Positions 25,678-33,725 of a stretch of 34,327 nucleotides of DNA are shown piece after piece (within the stretch, counting starts at the first letter, position 1; each line of letters opens with the position of its first letter). The position numbers were made by a program, and so were the translations under genes. The DNA lies in assembly GCA_004796425.1 (NCBI GenBank), contig QZLB01000017.1, positions 1 through 34,327 on the forward strand. The letters run 5' to 3'. The DNA is from Desulfobulbaceae bacterium. GTDB taxonomy: Bacteria; Desulfobacterota; Desulfobulbia; Desulfobulbales; Desulfocapsaceae. A model generated the notes under the pieces. That model saw nothing but the letters and a program-made list of their open reading frames with translations. It was not told where the DNA came from and made no database searches.

Positions 25678-26982
25678 CTATCTCCTTCCTTTGATACGCC
25701 CCTGCTTCATGAAACCTTCGTAGTTTCTCATCACAAGATGTGATTCTATCTGGGAGATCGTATCAATTGCCACACCGACGATAATCAGCAGGGCGGTACC
25801 GCCAAAATAAAATGGCAGATTCAATTTGGAGATCAGGATGGTCGGCAGTACACAAACGGCACTGAGATAAATCGCACCAACCACCGTCAAGCGTGTTAAG
25901 GCCTTGTCGATAAATTCAGCGGTTTTCTTACCTGGTCTGATACCTGGAATGAAACCACCGTTCTTTTTCAGATTCTCCGCCACATCATCGGGCTTAAACT
26001 GGACCGCCGCGTAGAAGAAACAGAAGAAGACAATCATGCCGACAAAGGCGATATAGTAATATACCGTACCCGGTGACATGGCCGCCGATACCCGTTGAAC
26101 CCAGTCAATCTGGATAAAGGAACCGATGGTTGCCGGGAACATCATAATTGAAGAGGCAAAGATCGGCGGAATAACACCTGAAACATTGATTTTCAATGGC
26201 AGATGCGAACTCTGGCCGCCATAGACTCGTCGACCAACGACCCGCTTGGCATATTGAATCGGAATACGTCGCTGGGCCGTCTCAAAGAAGACGATCAGGC
26301 CGATGATACCAACCATCATCAGGATGATAAACGGTACAAAAAATACTTGAATCTCGCCTGCCTTGACCAATTCGTAGGAATTAACCAGTGCAGAAGGTCC
26401 GCGAGCGACAATACCTGCGAAGATGATCAGTGAAATGCCGTTACCGACCCCACGCTCGGTCATCTGCTCACCAAGCCACATGATAAAAGCAGTACCAGCC
26501 GTCAGGGTGGTCATGGTCATCAGTTTAAACTGCAAACCGGGATCGAGTACGATCATCTCACCGGATGGACCGGACATGCCCTCCAGACCAACGGCGATAA
26601 AGGAGCCCTGGATCACACTGAGGACCACGGTTCCATATCGGGTATACTGGGTGATTTTCCGTTGACCGGCTTCACCTTCTTTTTTCAGTGCTTCGAGCTG
26701 CGGAATAACTACGGTCATCAGCTGCATGATAATGGATGCACTGATGTACGGCATGATTCCCAGAGCAAAAATAGAGAAATTCTCTAGTGCACCACCGGAA
26801 AACATATTGAACATGCCAAACAGCGTGCCCGCATTCTGCTCGAAAAAGGCCCTGAGAGCATCACTGTTAATACCAGGGGTTGGTACCTGCACACCAATTC
26901 GGTATACGGCCAACATAATAATGGTAAAAAGCAGCCGTTTTCTTAACTCAGGTATTTGTGCTGCGCTTTGTATTCCGCTCAT
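25678..26982 (-). CDS. secY: Protein translocase subunit SecY
   Basis: 434 residues, ten membrane helices, the channel of the Sec translocon. The N-terminal RKRLLFTIIMLAVYRIGVQVPTPG, the plug region (FNMFSGGALENFSIFALGIMPYI), and cytoplasmic loops TERGVGNGISLIIFAGI and AQRRIPIQYAKR (ribosome and SecA contacts) are clear. ATG start with a poor ribosome site. Unusually, a strong intrinsic terminator lies between rplO and this gene with no room for a new promoter, so SecY level may depend on read-through. Confidence 0.98.
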   Translation of the reverse strand: MSGIQSAAQIPELRKRLLFTIIMLAVYRIGVQVPTPGINSDALRAFFEQNAGTLFGMFNMFSGGALENFSIFALGIMPYISASIIMQLMTVVIPQLEALKKEGEAGQRKITQYTRYGTVVLSVIQGSFIAVGLEGMSGPSGEMIVLDPGLQFKLMTMTTLTAGTAFIMWLGEQMTERGVGNGISLIIFAGIVARGPSALVNSYELVKAGEIQVFFVPFIILMMVGIIGLIVFFETAQRRIPIQYAKRVVGRRVYGGQSSHLPLKINVSGVIPPIFASSIMMFPATIGSFIQIDWVQRVSAAMSPGTVYYYIAFVGMIVFFCFFYAAVQFKPDDVAENLKKNGGFIPGIRPGKKTAEFIDKALTRLTVVGAIYLSAVCVLPTILISKLNLPFYFGGTALLIIVGVAIDTISQIESHLVMRNYEGFMKQGRIKGRR

Positions 26983-27015
26983 ATCGTAAGGTCCTGCCTG
27001 GAAACCCCGGATCTA

Positions 27016-27044
27016 ATAAAAAGGCAGGGGAACATCCCCCTGCC
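27016..27044 (-). terminator. Intrinsic terminator inside the spc operon (rplO-secY)
   Basis: On the minus strand GGCAGGGG (27044-27037) pairs perfectly with CCCCTGCC (27030-27023) around a 6-nt loop and is followed by TTTTTATT. The 8-bp GC-rich stem begins 18 nt after the rplO stop and ends about 35 nt before the secY ATG. Confidence 0.85.
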
Positions 27045-27062
27045 ATTGCGTTTGCCCTGTTA

Positions 27063-27524
27063 CTATTCAGCAGCTTCTGGTGCTGCTTCAGTCACCACCG
27101 TGCCACCCGCCTTTTCAATCTGCGCTTTGGCACCAGCACTCACTTTATCCACCTTAACAGTGACACCGGTTGAGATTTCGCCATTGGCCAGAACCTTCAC
27201 CAGCTGTCCTGCCTTGGCAAACCCGGCCTCAACCAACACTTCATTGGTGATCTCCTGTCCAGCCTCGAAGCTATCGAGCTGACTGAGGGTGATCAGTGAG
27301 TAAACCTTCTTGAATTTATTATGAAAACCGCGCTTAGGAAGCCTGCGCTGGAGCGGCATCTGGCCACCCTCAAACCCAGGTTTGGATTTGTAACCCGAGC
27401 GTGATTTCGCACCTTTATGTCCGCGGCCAGCAGTTTTACCGTGGCCGGATCCCTCTCCACGACCGACGCGTTTCTTCTGTCGTCTGGAACCTTCTGCGGG
27501 AGACAGATTACTGAGATTAATCAT
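27063..27524 (-). CDS. rplO: 50S ribosomal protein L15
   Basis: 153 residues. L15 is a 23S-binding assembly protein with a long glycine- and arginine-rich extension. INLSNLSPAEGSRRQKKRVGRGEGSG, GRGHKGAKSRSGYKSKPGFEGGQMPLQRRLPKRGF and a C-terminal KVDKVSAGAKAQIEKAGG are diagnostic; a short Ala/Glu tail ends it. ATG abuts the rpmD stop with GGAGG 5 nt upstream. Confidence 0.98.
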   Translation of the reverse strand: MINLSNLSPAEGSRRQKKRVGRGEGSGHGKTAGRGHKGAKSRSGYKSKPGFEGGQMPLQRRLPKRGFHNKFKKVYSLITLSQLDSFEAGQEITNEVLVEAGFAKAGQLVKVLANGEISTGVTVKVDKVSAGAKAQIEKAGGTVVTEAAPEAAE

Positions 27525-27707
27525 TTAAACCTCCTCTATACGAACGAGATGCTCAACTTTTGCAAGCATTCCCCTGATCTCAGGGGTGTCTTTTCGCGTA
27601 ACTTTCTTCTGCATCTTGGTCAGACCGAGTCCGGTAAGGGTTGCACGAATTTTCTTTGTGCTGCCGATCCCGCTCTTTACCAGTGTGAATGTGATTGTAT
27701 CAGCCAT
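27525..27707 (-). CDS. rpmD: 50S ribosomal protein L30
   Basis: 60 residues. The ferredoxin-like small protein is recognised by ITFTLVKSGIGSTKKIRATLTGLGLTKM and VTRKDTPEIRGMLAKVEHLVRIEE. ATG start, weak GGTG site. It lies between rpsE and rplO with no gap to rplO, the standard order. Confidence 0.97.
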   Translation of the reverse strand: MADTITFTLVKSGIGSTKKIRATLTGLGLTKMQKKVTRKDTPEIRGMLAKVEHLVRIEEV

Positions 27708-27777
27708 TTGACTACACCATTATTCCCTAATAAATGCTTCGTCCTGTAATCGATTGACAGTAACAAACTGCCGACGA

Positions 27778-28290
27778 TCAGGCGGTGATTTCCTCTACTG
27801 TTTTGCCCCTCAGCTCAGCAATTTTCTGAGCGGTTCGCAAGGTTCTTAAACCATCAAGGGTAGCCTTGACCATGTTATGCGGATTATGAGAACCCAGACA
27901 TTTGGTCAAAATGTTGCTCACACCGGCGGCCTCAAGGACGGCGCGCACCGGACCACCGGCAATAACACCGGTACCAGCCGAGGCCGGTTTCAACAGCACC
28001 TTGCCTGCGCCATACCTGCCGATAATCTCGTGAGGAATGGATGTATCAGTCAGGGAAACCGAGGTCATATCTTTCCGTGCCCGCTCAATTCCTTTTCTGA
28101 TCGCTTCGGGTACCTGATTCGCTTTTCCGAGACCGTAACCAACCTTTCCGTTACCGTCGCCAACAACAACGATTGCACTGAAGCTGAATCGCCGACCACC
28201 TTTTACAACTTTTGCAACCCGATTGATATATACAATTTTTTCAATGAGTTCCTCAGTTGCTTCACTTTTGGAACGCTTAAACTCAGACAA
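27778..28290 (-). CDS. rpsE: 30S ribosomal protein S5
   Basis: 170 residues. S5 is a fidelity and helicase-site protein at the mRNA entry. [37 protein letters not shown] and the [32 protein letters not shown] segment are unmistakable. The start is TTG at 28290 with GGGGGTG about 5 nt upstream; no ATG precedes the fold in frame nearby. Confidence 0.97.
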   Translation of the reverse strand: MSEFKRSKSEATEELIEKIVYINRVAKVVKGGRRFSFSAIVVVGDGNGKVGYGLGKANQVPEAIRKGIERARKDMTSVSLTDTSIPHEIIGRYGAGKVLLKPASAGTGVIAGGPVRAVLEAAGVSNILTKCLGSHNPHNMVKATLDGLRTLRTAQKIAELRGKTVEEITA

Positions 28291-28313
28291 GGGACACCCC
28301 CATATGTAACATA

Positions 28314-28679
28314 TTAAAATTCAAGCCCGCCTTCGCGAGCCCCATCGGAGAGAGACTTGACACGTCCCTGATATATATAGCCACCACGATCAAAAACCAC
28401 TTTGGTGATGCCTGCCGCCTTTGCACGCTCGGCGATTACCAGGCCCACTTTCTTGGCCGCTGATGTTTTGCCTTTCTCATCATCAGATTCGAACGCTTTA
28501 TCAACGGTCGACATTGATGCAAGGGTAACTCCAGAACTATCATCTATGATTTGAGCATAGATGTGCTTGCTGCTTTTGAACACACGCAAACGTGGCTGCT
28601 CACTTGTTCCGACAATCTTTTTGCGAATTCTTCGTACCCGTTTATTTCTTGCAACGGTACTGGGATTTGTTTTTGCCAT
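28314..28679 (-). CDS. rplR: 50S ribosomal protein L18
   Basis: 121 residues. L18 binds 5S rRNA. The basic N-terminus ([12 protein letters not shown]), [29 protein letters not shown] and the C-terminal [26 protein letters not shown] are typical. ATG start with only a weak purine stretch upstream. It is 23 nt upstream of rpsE. Confidence 0.98.
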   Translation of the reverse strand: MAKTNPSTVARNKRVRRIRKKIVGTSEQPRLRVFKSSKHIYAQIIDDSSGVTLASMSTVDKAFESDDEKGKTSAAKKVGLVIAERAKAAGITKVVFDRGGYIYQGRVKSLSDGAREGGLEF

Positions 28680-28728
28680 TTTTCTATCTCAATCTATAAG
28701 ATTATGATCGTAAATCTCGTAGTTTAAA

Positions 28729-29274
28729 TTACGCTGCTGCGGCACCGGATTTTCCGACCTTGCGAACAATGTGCTCATCCTCGTACCTGATTCCCTTTCC
28801 TTTGTAGGGTTCGGGTTTCCTGACCGCACGGATCTGAGACGCCGTCATGCCAAGGACTTCCTTGTCGATCGACTCCAGTGTAATTTTGGTATTATTTTCC
28901 ACATCGGCACTCACGCCATCCGGCAAACTGAAATCAACCGGATTCGAGTAACCAACGCTCAGAGAAAGGCTCTTGCCAGAAACGGAGGCACGATACCCAA
29001 CTCCTTCGATGATTAAAACTTTCTTGAAACCTTCGGTCACACCAACCACCATGTTATTGATCAGTGACCGCATCAACCCCCGAAAGGCGTTGATTTTTTT
29101 ATCATTATCTCCACCAGTTACGACGATCTCATTATCTTTGAGTTCAACCGTAATTTCCGGGTGGATTGTACGACTTAAGCTGCCTTTAGAACCGGTTACC
29201 TTGATATCCTGACCTTTGAGATCAATTTTGACACCAGACGGTACCGGGATTGGCATTTTTCCAATTCGAGACAT
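28729..29274 (-). CDS. rplF: 50S ribosomal protein L6
   Basis: 181 residues, two tandem similar domains. L6 sits near the factor-binding centre. SRIGKMPIPVPSGVKIDL at the N-terminus, ALTRGLMRS-like NAFRGLMRSLINNMVVGVTEGFKK, VGYSNPVDFSLPDGV and the C-terminal KPEPYKGKGIRYEDEHIVRKVGKSG are diagnostic. ATG with GGAGG 5 nt upstream. Confidence 0.98.
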   Translation of the reverse strand: MSRIGKMPIPVPSGVKIDLKGQDIKVTGSKGSLSRTIHPEITVELKDNEIVVTGGDNDKKINAFRGLMRSLINNMVVGVTEGFKKVLIIEGVGYRASVSGKSLSLSVGYSNPVDFSLPDGVSADVENNTKITLESIDKEVLGMTASQIRAVRKPEPYKGKGIRYEDEHIVRKVGKSGAAAA

Positions 29275-29298
29275 GATTTCCTCCGTTACGTACCGGTG

Positions 29299-29697
29299 TT
29301 ACCAGACTTCGCAAAGAACTTCGCCCCCGGTATTCTGCTGCCGGGCTGCACGATCTGTGACAATGCCTTTAGATGTCGAGACAATCGCAATTCCAAGACC
29401 ATTCAATACGGTGGGTATGGAATTGGCCTTGGCATATTGCCTGAGTCCCGGTTTGCTCACCCGCTTAATACCGGTGATTACCGACTCGCCATCCGGACCG
29501 TATTTCAAATCGATATTCAGTGTTCCCTGGGGCCCTTCGTCGTTCACACTGTAATCGACGATGTAGCCTTCTTCTTTCAGAACCCGTGCAACATCAACTT
29601 TCACATTTGATTTCGGTATCGCAACCGAATCATATTTTACCATTACTGCATTTCTTATCCTGGTCAGCATATCTGCCAGTGGATCGCTCATAGACAT
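29299..29697 (-). CDS. rpsH: 30S ribosomal protein S8
   Basis: 132 residues from the ATG at 29697. S8 is a primary 16S binder and the translational repressor of the spc operon in E. coli. [15 protein letters not shown] at the start and [27 protein letters not shown] at the end are typical. The ATG is chosen because AAGGAG lies 8 nt upstream; an in-frame GTG at 29706 lies too close to that site. Confidence 0.98.
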   Translation of the reverse strand: MSMSDPLADMLTRIRNAVMVKYDSVAIPKSNVKVDVARVLKEEGYIVDYSVNDEGPQGTLNIDLKYGPDGESVITGIKRVSKPGLRQYAKANSIPTVLNGLGIAIVSTSKGIVTDRAARQQNTGGEVLCEVW

Positions 29698-29752
29698 AGC
29701 GAACACTCCTTAGTTTTCTAATCGTTTGACGCTCTCAGCGGTTGCCTGTTGG

Positions 29753-29938
29753 TTACCAGCTGGATTTTGTCACACCAGTTATCTGCCCGCTCGAAGCAAG
29801 TTTTCTGAAACAGATTCTGCATACACCGAATTTGCGCATATAGGCACGCGGTCGGCCGCACAGCGGACACCTGTTATATTTACGAACCTTGAATTTCGGT
29901 TCTTCCTTTGCTCGAGCAATAATTGATTTCTTAGCCAA
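29753..29938 (-). CDS. rpsN: 30S ribosomal protein S14, zinc type
   Basis: 61 residues, the short zinc-binding form. Ligands are CPLCGRP and CRICFRKL (two CxxC pairs). The N-terminus [16 protein letters not shown] is canonical for type Z. The start is TTG at 29938 with GGAGG 5 nt upstream. The long zinc-free form of E. coli is 101 residues. It lies between rplE and rpsH as in other bacteria. Confidence 0.97.
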   Translation of the reverse strand: MAKKSIIARAKEEPKFKVRKYNRCPLCGRPRAYMRKFGVCRICFRKLASSGQITGVTKSSW

Positions 29939-29977
29939 ACCAACCTCCAGTAGCTCAATAATGAATCGTTAGCGAAA

Positions 29978-30517
29978 TTACTTTTTAAAAGGCATACCCA
30001 TCAATCTCAGCAGTGACCGACCTTCTTCATCGGTATTGGCAGAGGTCACGATGGTGATGTTAAACCCTTTAATTTTATCAATTTTATCGTAGTCAATCTC
30101 GGGAAAGATGATCTGCTCTTTAACCCCAAGAGAGTAATTGCCGCGACCGTCAAACCATTTTGGTGACATGCCTCGAAAGTCTCGTACACGAGGCAAGGCA
30201 ATGTTGACCAGCTTGCTCAAAAATTCGTACATCCGGTCACCTCTGAGCGTTACCCGACAGCCGATGGGCATACCTTCTCTGAGTTTAAAACCGGCAATGG
30301 ATTTCTTTGCCTTGGTCACGACCGCTTTCTGGCCGGCAATTCTGGTCAGTTCCTGGACAGCTCCATCAATAATTTTTGGATTCTGGACTGCCTCCCCAAG
30401 CCCCATGTTCAGAACAATCTTCTCAAGCTTGGGTACCTGCATAATATTCGTGTAGCTATGCTCTTCTTTCAATGCAGGAACACATTCGTTGTAATAATAA
30501 TCTTTGAGCGCACCCAT
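29978..30517 (-). CDS. rplE: 50S ribosomal protein L5
   Basis: 179 residues. L5 binds 5S rRNA and bridges to S13. [51 protein letters not shown] and the C-terminal [28 protein letters not shown] are diagnostic. ATG with CAGGAG 6 nt upstream. Confidence 0.98.
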   Translation of the reverse strand: MGALKDYYYNECVPALKEEHSYTNIMQVPKLEKIVLNMGLGEAVQNPKIIDGAVQELTRIAGQKAVVTKAKKSIAGFKLREGMPIGCRVTLRGDRMYEFLSKLVNIALPRVRDFRGMSPKWFDGRGNYSLGVKEQIIFPEIDYDKIDKIKGFNITIVTSANTDEEGRSLLRLMGMPFKK

Positions 30518-30551
30518 TTATAACTCCTGGCGTAAGCCTTAGACGTAACTG

Positions 30552-30884
30552 TTATTTACTCTCGATTGATTCGCCGCACTTTTTGCAGACACGAACCTTG
30601 GTACCATCATCGAGTATCTTTTTCCCGATTCTTCCGGTCTGTGTACACTCCGGACAAATCAGCTGCAGATTGGAAACATGAATCGGCGCCTCTCGCTCTA
30701 CGATCTGGCCCTGCTGATTCATTTCACGCGGTTTGGTGTGTCGCTTAATCATGTTGATACGTTCAACCGTCGCCTTGTTCTCCGCAGGAAATACCTTGAG
30801 CACCTTACCAACTCTGCCCTTATCCTTTCCGGCAATCACTTCAACCTGATCATCTGCCTTAAGGTATGTTCTACCTATTCTCAT
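30552..30884 (-). CDS. rplX: 50S ribosomal protein L24
   Basis: 110 residues. L24 is an assembly initiator with a KOW motif ([20 protein letters not shown], about 14-33). NMIKRHTKP follows, and four Cys near the end ([11 protein letters not shown] and CKKCGES) form an apparent zinc ribbon seen in many bacterial L24 proteins but absent from E. coli. ATG start with AGGTAAG upstream. Confidence 0.97.
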   Translation of the reverse strand: MRIGRTYLKADDQVEVIAGKDKGRVGKVLKVFPAENKATVERINMIKRHTKPREMNQQGQIVEREAPIHVSNLQLICPECTQTGRIGKKILDDGTKVRVCKKCGESIESK

Positions 30885-30928
30885 TTTCTTACCTATCTAC
30901 CTGTGCTTTAACCGTAATTCCCACAGCC

Positions 30929-31297
30929 CTAGAGCACTTCAGGGGCAAGAGAAATAATCTTCATGAAACCTTGGTTTCTCAGTTCTCGCGCAACCGGACC
31001 AAAAATACGGGTACCGATCGGCTCACCAGTTGCAGAGAGGATTACCGCCGCATTCTCGTCAAACTTGACCCAGGTGTCATCCATCCGTTTCATCGATTTT
31101 GCTGTACGGACGATGACCGCCTTCATCACATCGCCTTTTTTTACCTTGGCGTGCGGGATGGCTTCTTTGACGGTTACGACAATTACATCACCGATACCGG
31201 CATATCTTTTTCTGGTGCCGCCGAGAACCCGAATACACAGAACCTTTTTGGCTCCAGAGTTGTCAGCAACATTTAGCATTGTTTCTGTTTGTATCAT
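30929..31297 (-). CDS. rplN: 50S ribosomal protein L14
   Basis: 122 residues from the ATG at 31297, the universal length. L14 lies at an intersubunit bridge. [19 protein letters not shown], the [22 protein letters not shown] segment and C-terminal [20 protein letters not shown] are typical. AGGTGA 5 nt upstream of this ATG decides the start, although the frame is open to 31354. It is the first gene of the spc block. Confidence 0.98.
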   Translation of the reverse strand: MIQTETMLNVADNSGAKKVLCIRVLGGTRKRYAGIGDVIVVTVKEAIPHAKVKKGDVMKAVIVRTAKSMKRMDDTWVKFDENAAVILSATGEPIGTRIFGPVARELRNQGFMKIISLAPEVL

Positions 31298-31328
31298 AGT
31301 GTCACCTGATTCTAGATCAGCATAACCC

Positions 31329-31344
31329 GGTGCCGCGAGGCACC
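31329..31344. repeat. Hairpin in the rpsQ-rplN gap
   Basis: GGTGCC and GGCACC form a perfect 6-bp stem with a 4-nt loop; flanking bases may extend it. It lies 16 nt past the rpsQ stop and about 30 nt before rplN, at the S10/spc boundary. There is no T-tract. Confidence 0.5.
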
Positions 31345-31360
31345 TGAGTAACAATTCGTG

Positions 31361-31624
31361 TTAGACGACCGCCTGTTCAAGGATAGATTTAATCCGCCAA
31401 CGCTTCCGCTTGCTCAACGGTCGACATTCTTCGATCAGAACAACATCACCAATATTGCATTTGTTCTCTGGATCATCGGCGAGATACTTGACGCTGGTTT
31501 TCACATATTTGCCATAAAGCTTATGTCGAAACTTTCGTTCAACCCGAACAACGACGCTTTTTTCCATCCTGTTGCTGACAACAGAACCAGTCCTTGTTTT
31601 TCTCGATTTTTTATTTTCGCTCAT
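31361..31624 (-). CDS. rpsQ: 30S ribosomal protein S17
   Basis: 87 residues. S17 is an OB-fold primary 16S binder. KTRTGSVVSNRMEKSVVVRVERKFRHKLYGKYVK and DVVLIEECRPLSKRKRWRI are diagnostic. ATG start with no strong ribosome site. It lies between rpmC and rplN. Confidence 0.98.
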   Translation of the reverse strand: MSENKKSRKTRTGSVVSNRMEKSVVVRVERKFRHKLYGKYVKTSVKYLADDPENKCNIGDVVLIEECRPLSKRKRWRIKSILEQAVV

Positions 31625-31686
31625 AATGTAATTTCAAGATCTAGTAGCGCGTAAAATGATATGTACTATTCACTAACCGTCGTGGC

Positions 31687-31875
31687 TTAGAGTCCTTTTT
31701 CAGCAGTAACTGTTCTGATGCGCGCAATATCTTTTTTAATTTTTTTCAGTCGTGAGGTATCTTCGAGCGGCCTGATCTTATGTTGAAAGGTCAGGTTGCC
31801 AAACTCTTCTCGAAGTTCGTTTTCTTTTTTTACGAGATCCTCATCGGACATTTTTCTAATTTCATCCGTTTTCAT
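31687..31875 (-). CDS. rpmC: 50S ribosomal protein L29
   Basis: 62 residues, a two-helix protein at the tunnel exit that helps dock SRP and trigger factor. [26 protein letters not shown] and the closing [18 protein letters not shown] match the family. Its ATG overlaps the rplP stop as ATGA; AGAGGA lies 7 nt upstream within rplP. Confidence 0.97.
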   Translation of the reverse strand: MKTDEIRKMSDEDLVKKENELREEFGNLTFQHKIRPLEDTSRLKKIKKDIARIRTVTAEKGL

Positions 31876-32288
31876 AGCACATTCCTCTTAGACACAACCT
31901 TTGTCGCAAAGGGAAGCTTGTTTCCTGCCAGAGTAAGCGCCCGCACTGCAAGTTCTTCATCGACGCCTGCCAGCTCATAGAGGACTTTGCCAGGTTTAAT
32001 CGGTGCGACCCAAAATTCAGGGCTACCTTTACCTTTACCCATCCTGGTCTCAGCAGGTTTCTTGGTGACTGGCTTGTCCGGGAAAACCCTGATCCAAACT
32101 TTACCACCACGTTTGATTTTCCTGTTAATAGCAACACGGCCTGCTTCAATCTGCTGTGCAGTCATCTTGCCGCTGGTGACAGCTTTGAGCGCAAAATCGC
32201 CAAATGAAATCGAGGATCCTCTTTGTGCGTTGCCTCTCAGCCTACCCTTGAATACTTTTCTATGTTTTACCTTTCTTGGACTTAGCAT
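31872..32288 (-). CDS. rplP: 50S ribosomal protein L16
   Basis: 138 residues. L16 sits by the A-site tRNA elbow. [84 protein letters not shown]-type core and the [22 protein letters not shown] end are diagnostic. ATG with GGGGTAAG upstream. It overlaps rpmC by 4 nt. Confidence 0.98.
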   Translation of the reverse strand: MLSPRKVKHRKVFKGRLRGNAQRGSSISFGDFALKAVTSGKMTAQQIEAGRVAINRKIKRGGKVWIRVFPDKPVTKKPAETRMGKGKGSPEFWVAPIKPGKVLYELAGVDEELAVRALTLAGNKLPFATKVVSKRNVL

Positions 32289-32344
32289 GTCTTACCCCAA
32301 AAAATTACCTGCAAAGAGATCGTGTGGACAGTGGGCGCGAAGCG

Positions 32345-32992
32345 TTATTCTTCCATCGCGTCCTGGTCGTCCAGAACTTCTCCATTAAATATCCAAACCT
32401 TCACCCCAATGATGCCGTAAGTGGTGTTGGCTTCAGCCAGTGCATAATCAACATCTGCTCTGAGTGTGTGCAGTGGTACACGACCTTCACGAACCCATTC
32501 GCAGCGAGACATCTCAGCGCCACCGAGTCGGCCCGAACAGGAAATCTTGATTCCCTGGACACCAAATCTCAGCGCCGAGTTGACGGCTTTTTTCATCGCT
32601 CTTCTGAAAGCCACACGCCGAATCAGTTGAGAAGCAATATTCTCAGCAACCAGCTGTGCGTCGGCTTCAGGTCTTCTCACTTCCTGAATATCAAGTGTGA
32701 CCGGCCGGGCGACGAATTTCTCAAGATCCTTCTTCAGGGTCTCGATTTCAGCACCCTTCTTGCCAATGACAATGCCAGGACGTGCGGTGAACAATTTAAC
32801 CCGAATCTTTTCCCCGGTGCGCTCGATGATAATTTTTGAGAGCCCGGCATGAAAGAGACGTTTTTTTAAGTACTTCCGAATCTTCTGGTCTTCGATCAGG
32901 TACGATGGATACTCTTTATCCGCATACCAGATTGAATCCCAGGTACGGGTAATATTCAGTCTTAGTCCTAGTGGATTAACCTTCTGGCCCAA
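32345..32992 (-). CDS. rpsC: 30S ribosomal protein S3
   Basis: 215 residues. S3 forms the mRNA entry with S4 and S5. [13 protein letters not shown] at the N-terminus, the KH motif ([20 protein letters not shown]) and the [34 protein letters not shown] segment are unmistakable. The start is TTG at 32992, which gives the canonical N-terminus and has GGAGG 6 nt upstream. Confidence 0.98.
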   Translation of the reverse strand: MGQKVNPLGLRLNITRTWDSIWYADKEYPSYLIEDQKIRKYLKKRLFHAGLSKIIIERTGEKIRVKLFTARPGIVIGKKGAEIETLKKDLEKFVARPVTLDIQEVRRPEADAQLVAENIASQLIRRVAFRRAMKKAVNSALRFGVQGIKISCSGRLGGAEMSRCEWVREGRVPLHTLRADVDYALAEANTTYGIIGVKVWIFNGEVLDDQDAMEE

Positions 32993-33069
32993 AACAATCC
33001 TCCAACTGAGTACGTGTTTATTTTCTAAAATTAAGTTTAATTACTTCAACTTAAACAGTTTACCCTACG

Positions 33070-33402
33070 TTACACTTCATCAAGAATGACGGTGATATGG
33101 CTGGTCCGTTTAATGATTCCGGTTGCCCTGCCCATCGCTCTTGGCCTGATCCGTTTCAGAGATGGTCCACCATCGATGAAAATCTTCTTGATGAACAGAT
33201 TATCCACATCAACCTGATCGTCCTGGGTTGCATTCGCAACAGCTGATTCGATCACCTGGCGAAGGATTCCCGCTGGTTTTTTCGGCATGAATTTCAGGGT
33301 GGTGATTGCCTTATCAACATTCATTCCCCGAACCACATCTGCAACCAGCCTGGTTTTCTGTGGCGAAACTCTGATATATTTCGCTACGGCTCGTGATTCC
33401 AT
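33070..33402 (-). CDS. rplV: 50S ribosomal protein L22
   Basis: 110 residues from the ATG at 33402, the E. coli length. L22 lines the exit tunnel; its beta-hairpin tip lies in PSLKRIRPRAMGRATGIIKRTSHITVIL. ESRAVAKYIRVSPQKTRLVADVVRG is the classic N-terminus. A GGGAG site 8 nt upstream decides for this ATG over an in-frame TTG at 33417. Confidence 0.98.
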   Translation of the reverse strand: MESRAVAKYIRVSPQKTRLVADVVRGMNVDKAITTLKFMPKKPAGILRQVIESAVANATQDDQVDVDNLFIKKIFIDGGPSLKRIRPRAMGRATGIIKRTSHITVILDEV

Positions 33403-33442
33403 TATCTGTACTCCCAATGCGTTCTGTCAAAAAACAGATTCT

Positions 33443-33712
33443 TTACTTTTTCCTGTCCGATGCATGACCATAATAGGTCCTGGTCGGAGAGAACTCACCG
33501 AGCTTGTGCCCTACCATGTTTTCGGAAACAAATACCGGGACAAATTTTCGACCATTGTGAACCGCGAATGTCAAACCAACCATCTCAGGACTAATGTCGG
33601 ATCTTCTTGACCATGTCTTGATGACTTTACGCGATCCTGATTCGATGGCATCTTCAACCTTCTTCATCAGGTGATCATCGATAAATGGACCCTTTTTTAC
33701 TGAACGAGACAT
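33443..33712 (-). CDS. rpsS: 30S ribosomal protein S19
   Basis: 89 residues. S19 sits in the 30S head with S13. [67 protein letters not shown]-type core and the HASDRKK end are typical. ATG with AGAGGAG about 5 nt upstream. It is 13 nt from rplB. Confidence 0.98.
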   Translation of the reverse strand: MSRSVKKGPFIDDHLMKKVEDAIESGSRKVIKTWSRRSDISPEMVGLTFAVHNGRKFVPVFVSENMVGHKLGEFSPTRTYYGHASDRKK

Positions 33713-33725
33713 TATCTACTCCTCT

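Noticed and set aside
33002-33062. AT-rich hairpin with a T-run between rplV and rpsC
   Set aside because: The stem is only AT-rich with about 7 weak pairs; too unstable to call a terminator.
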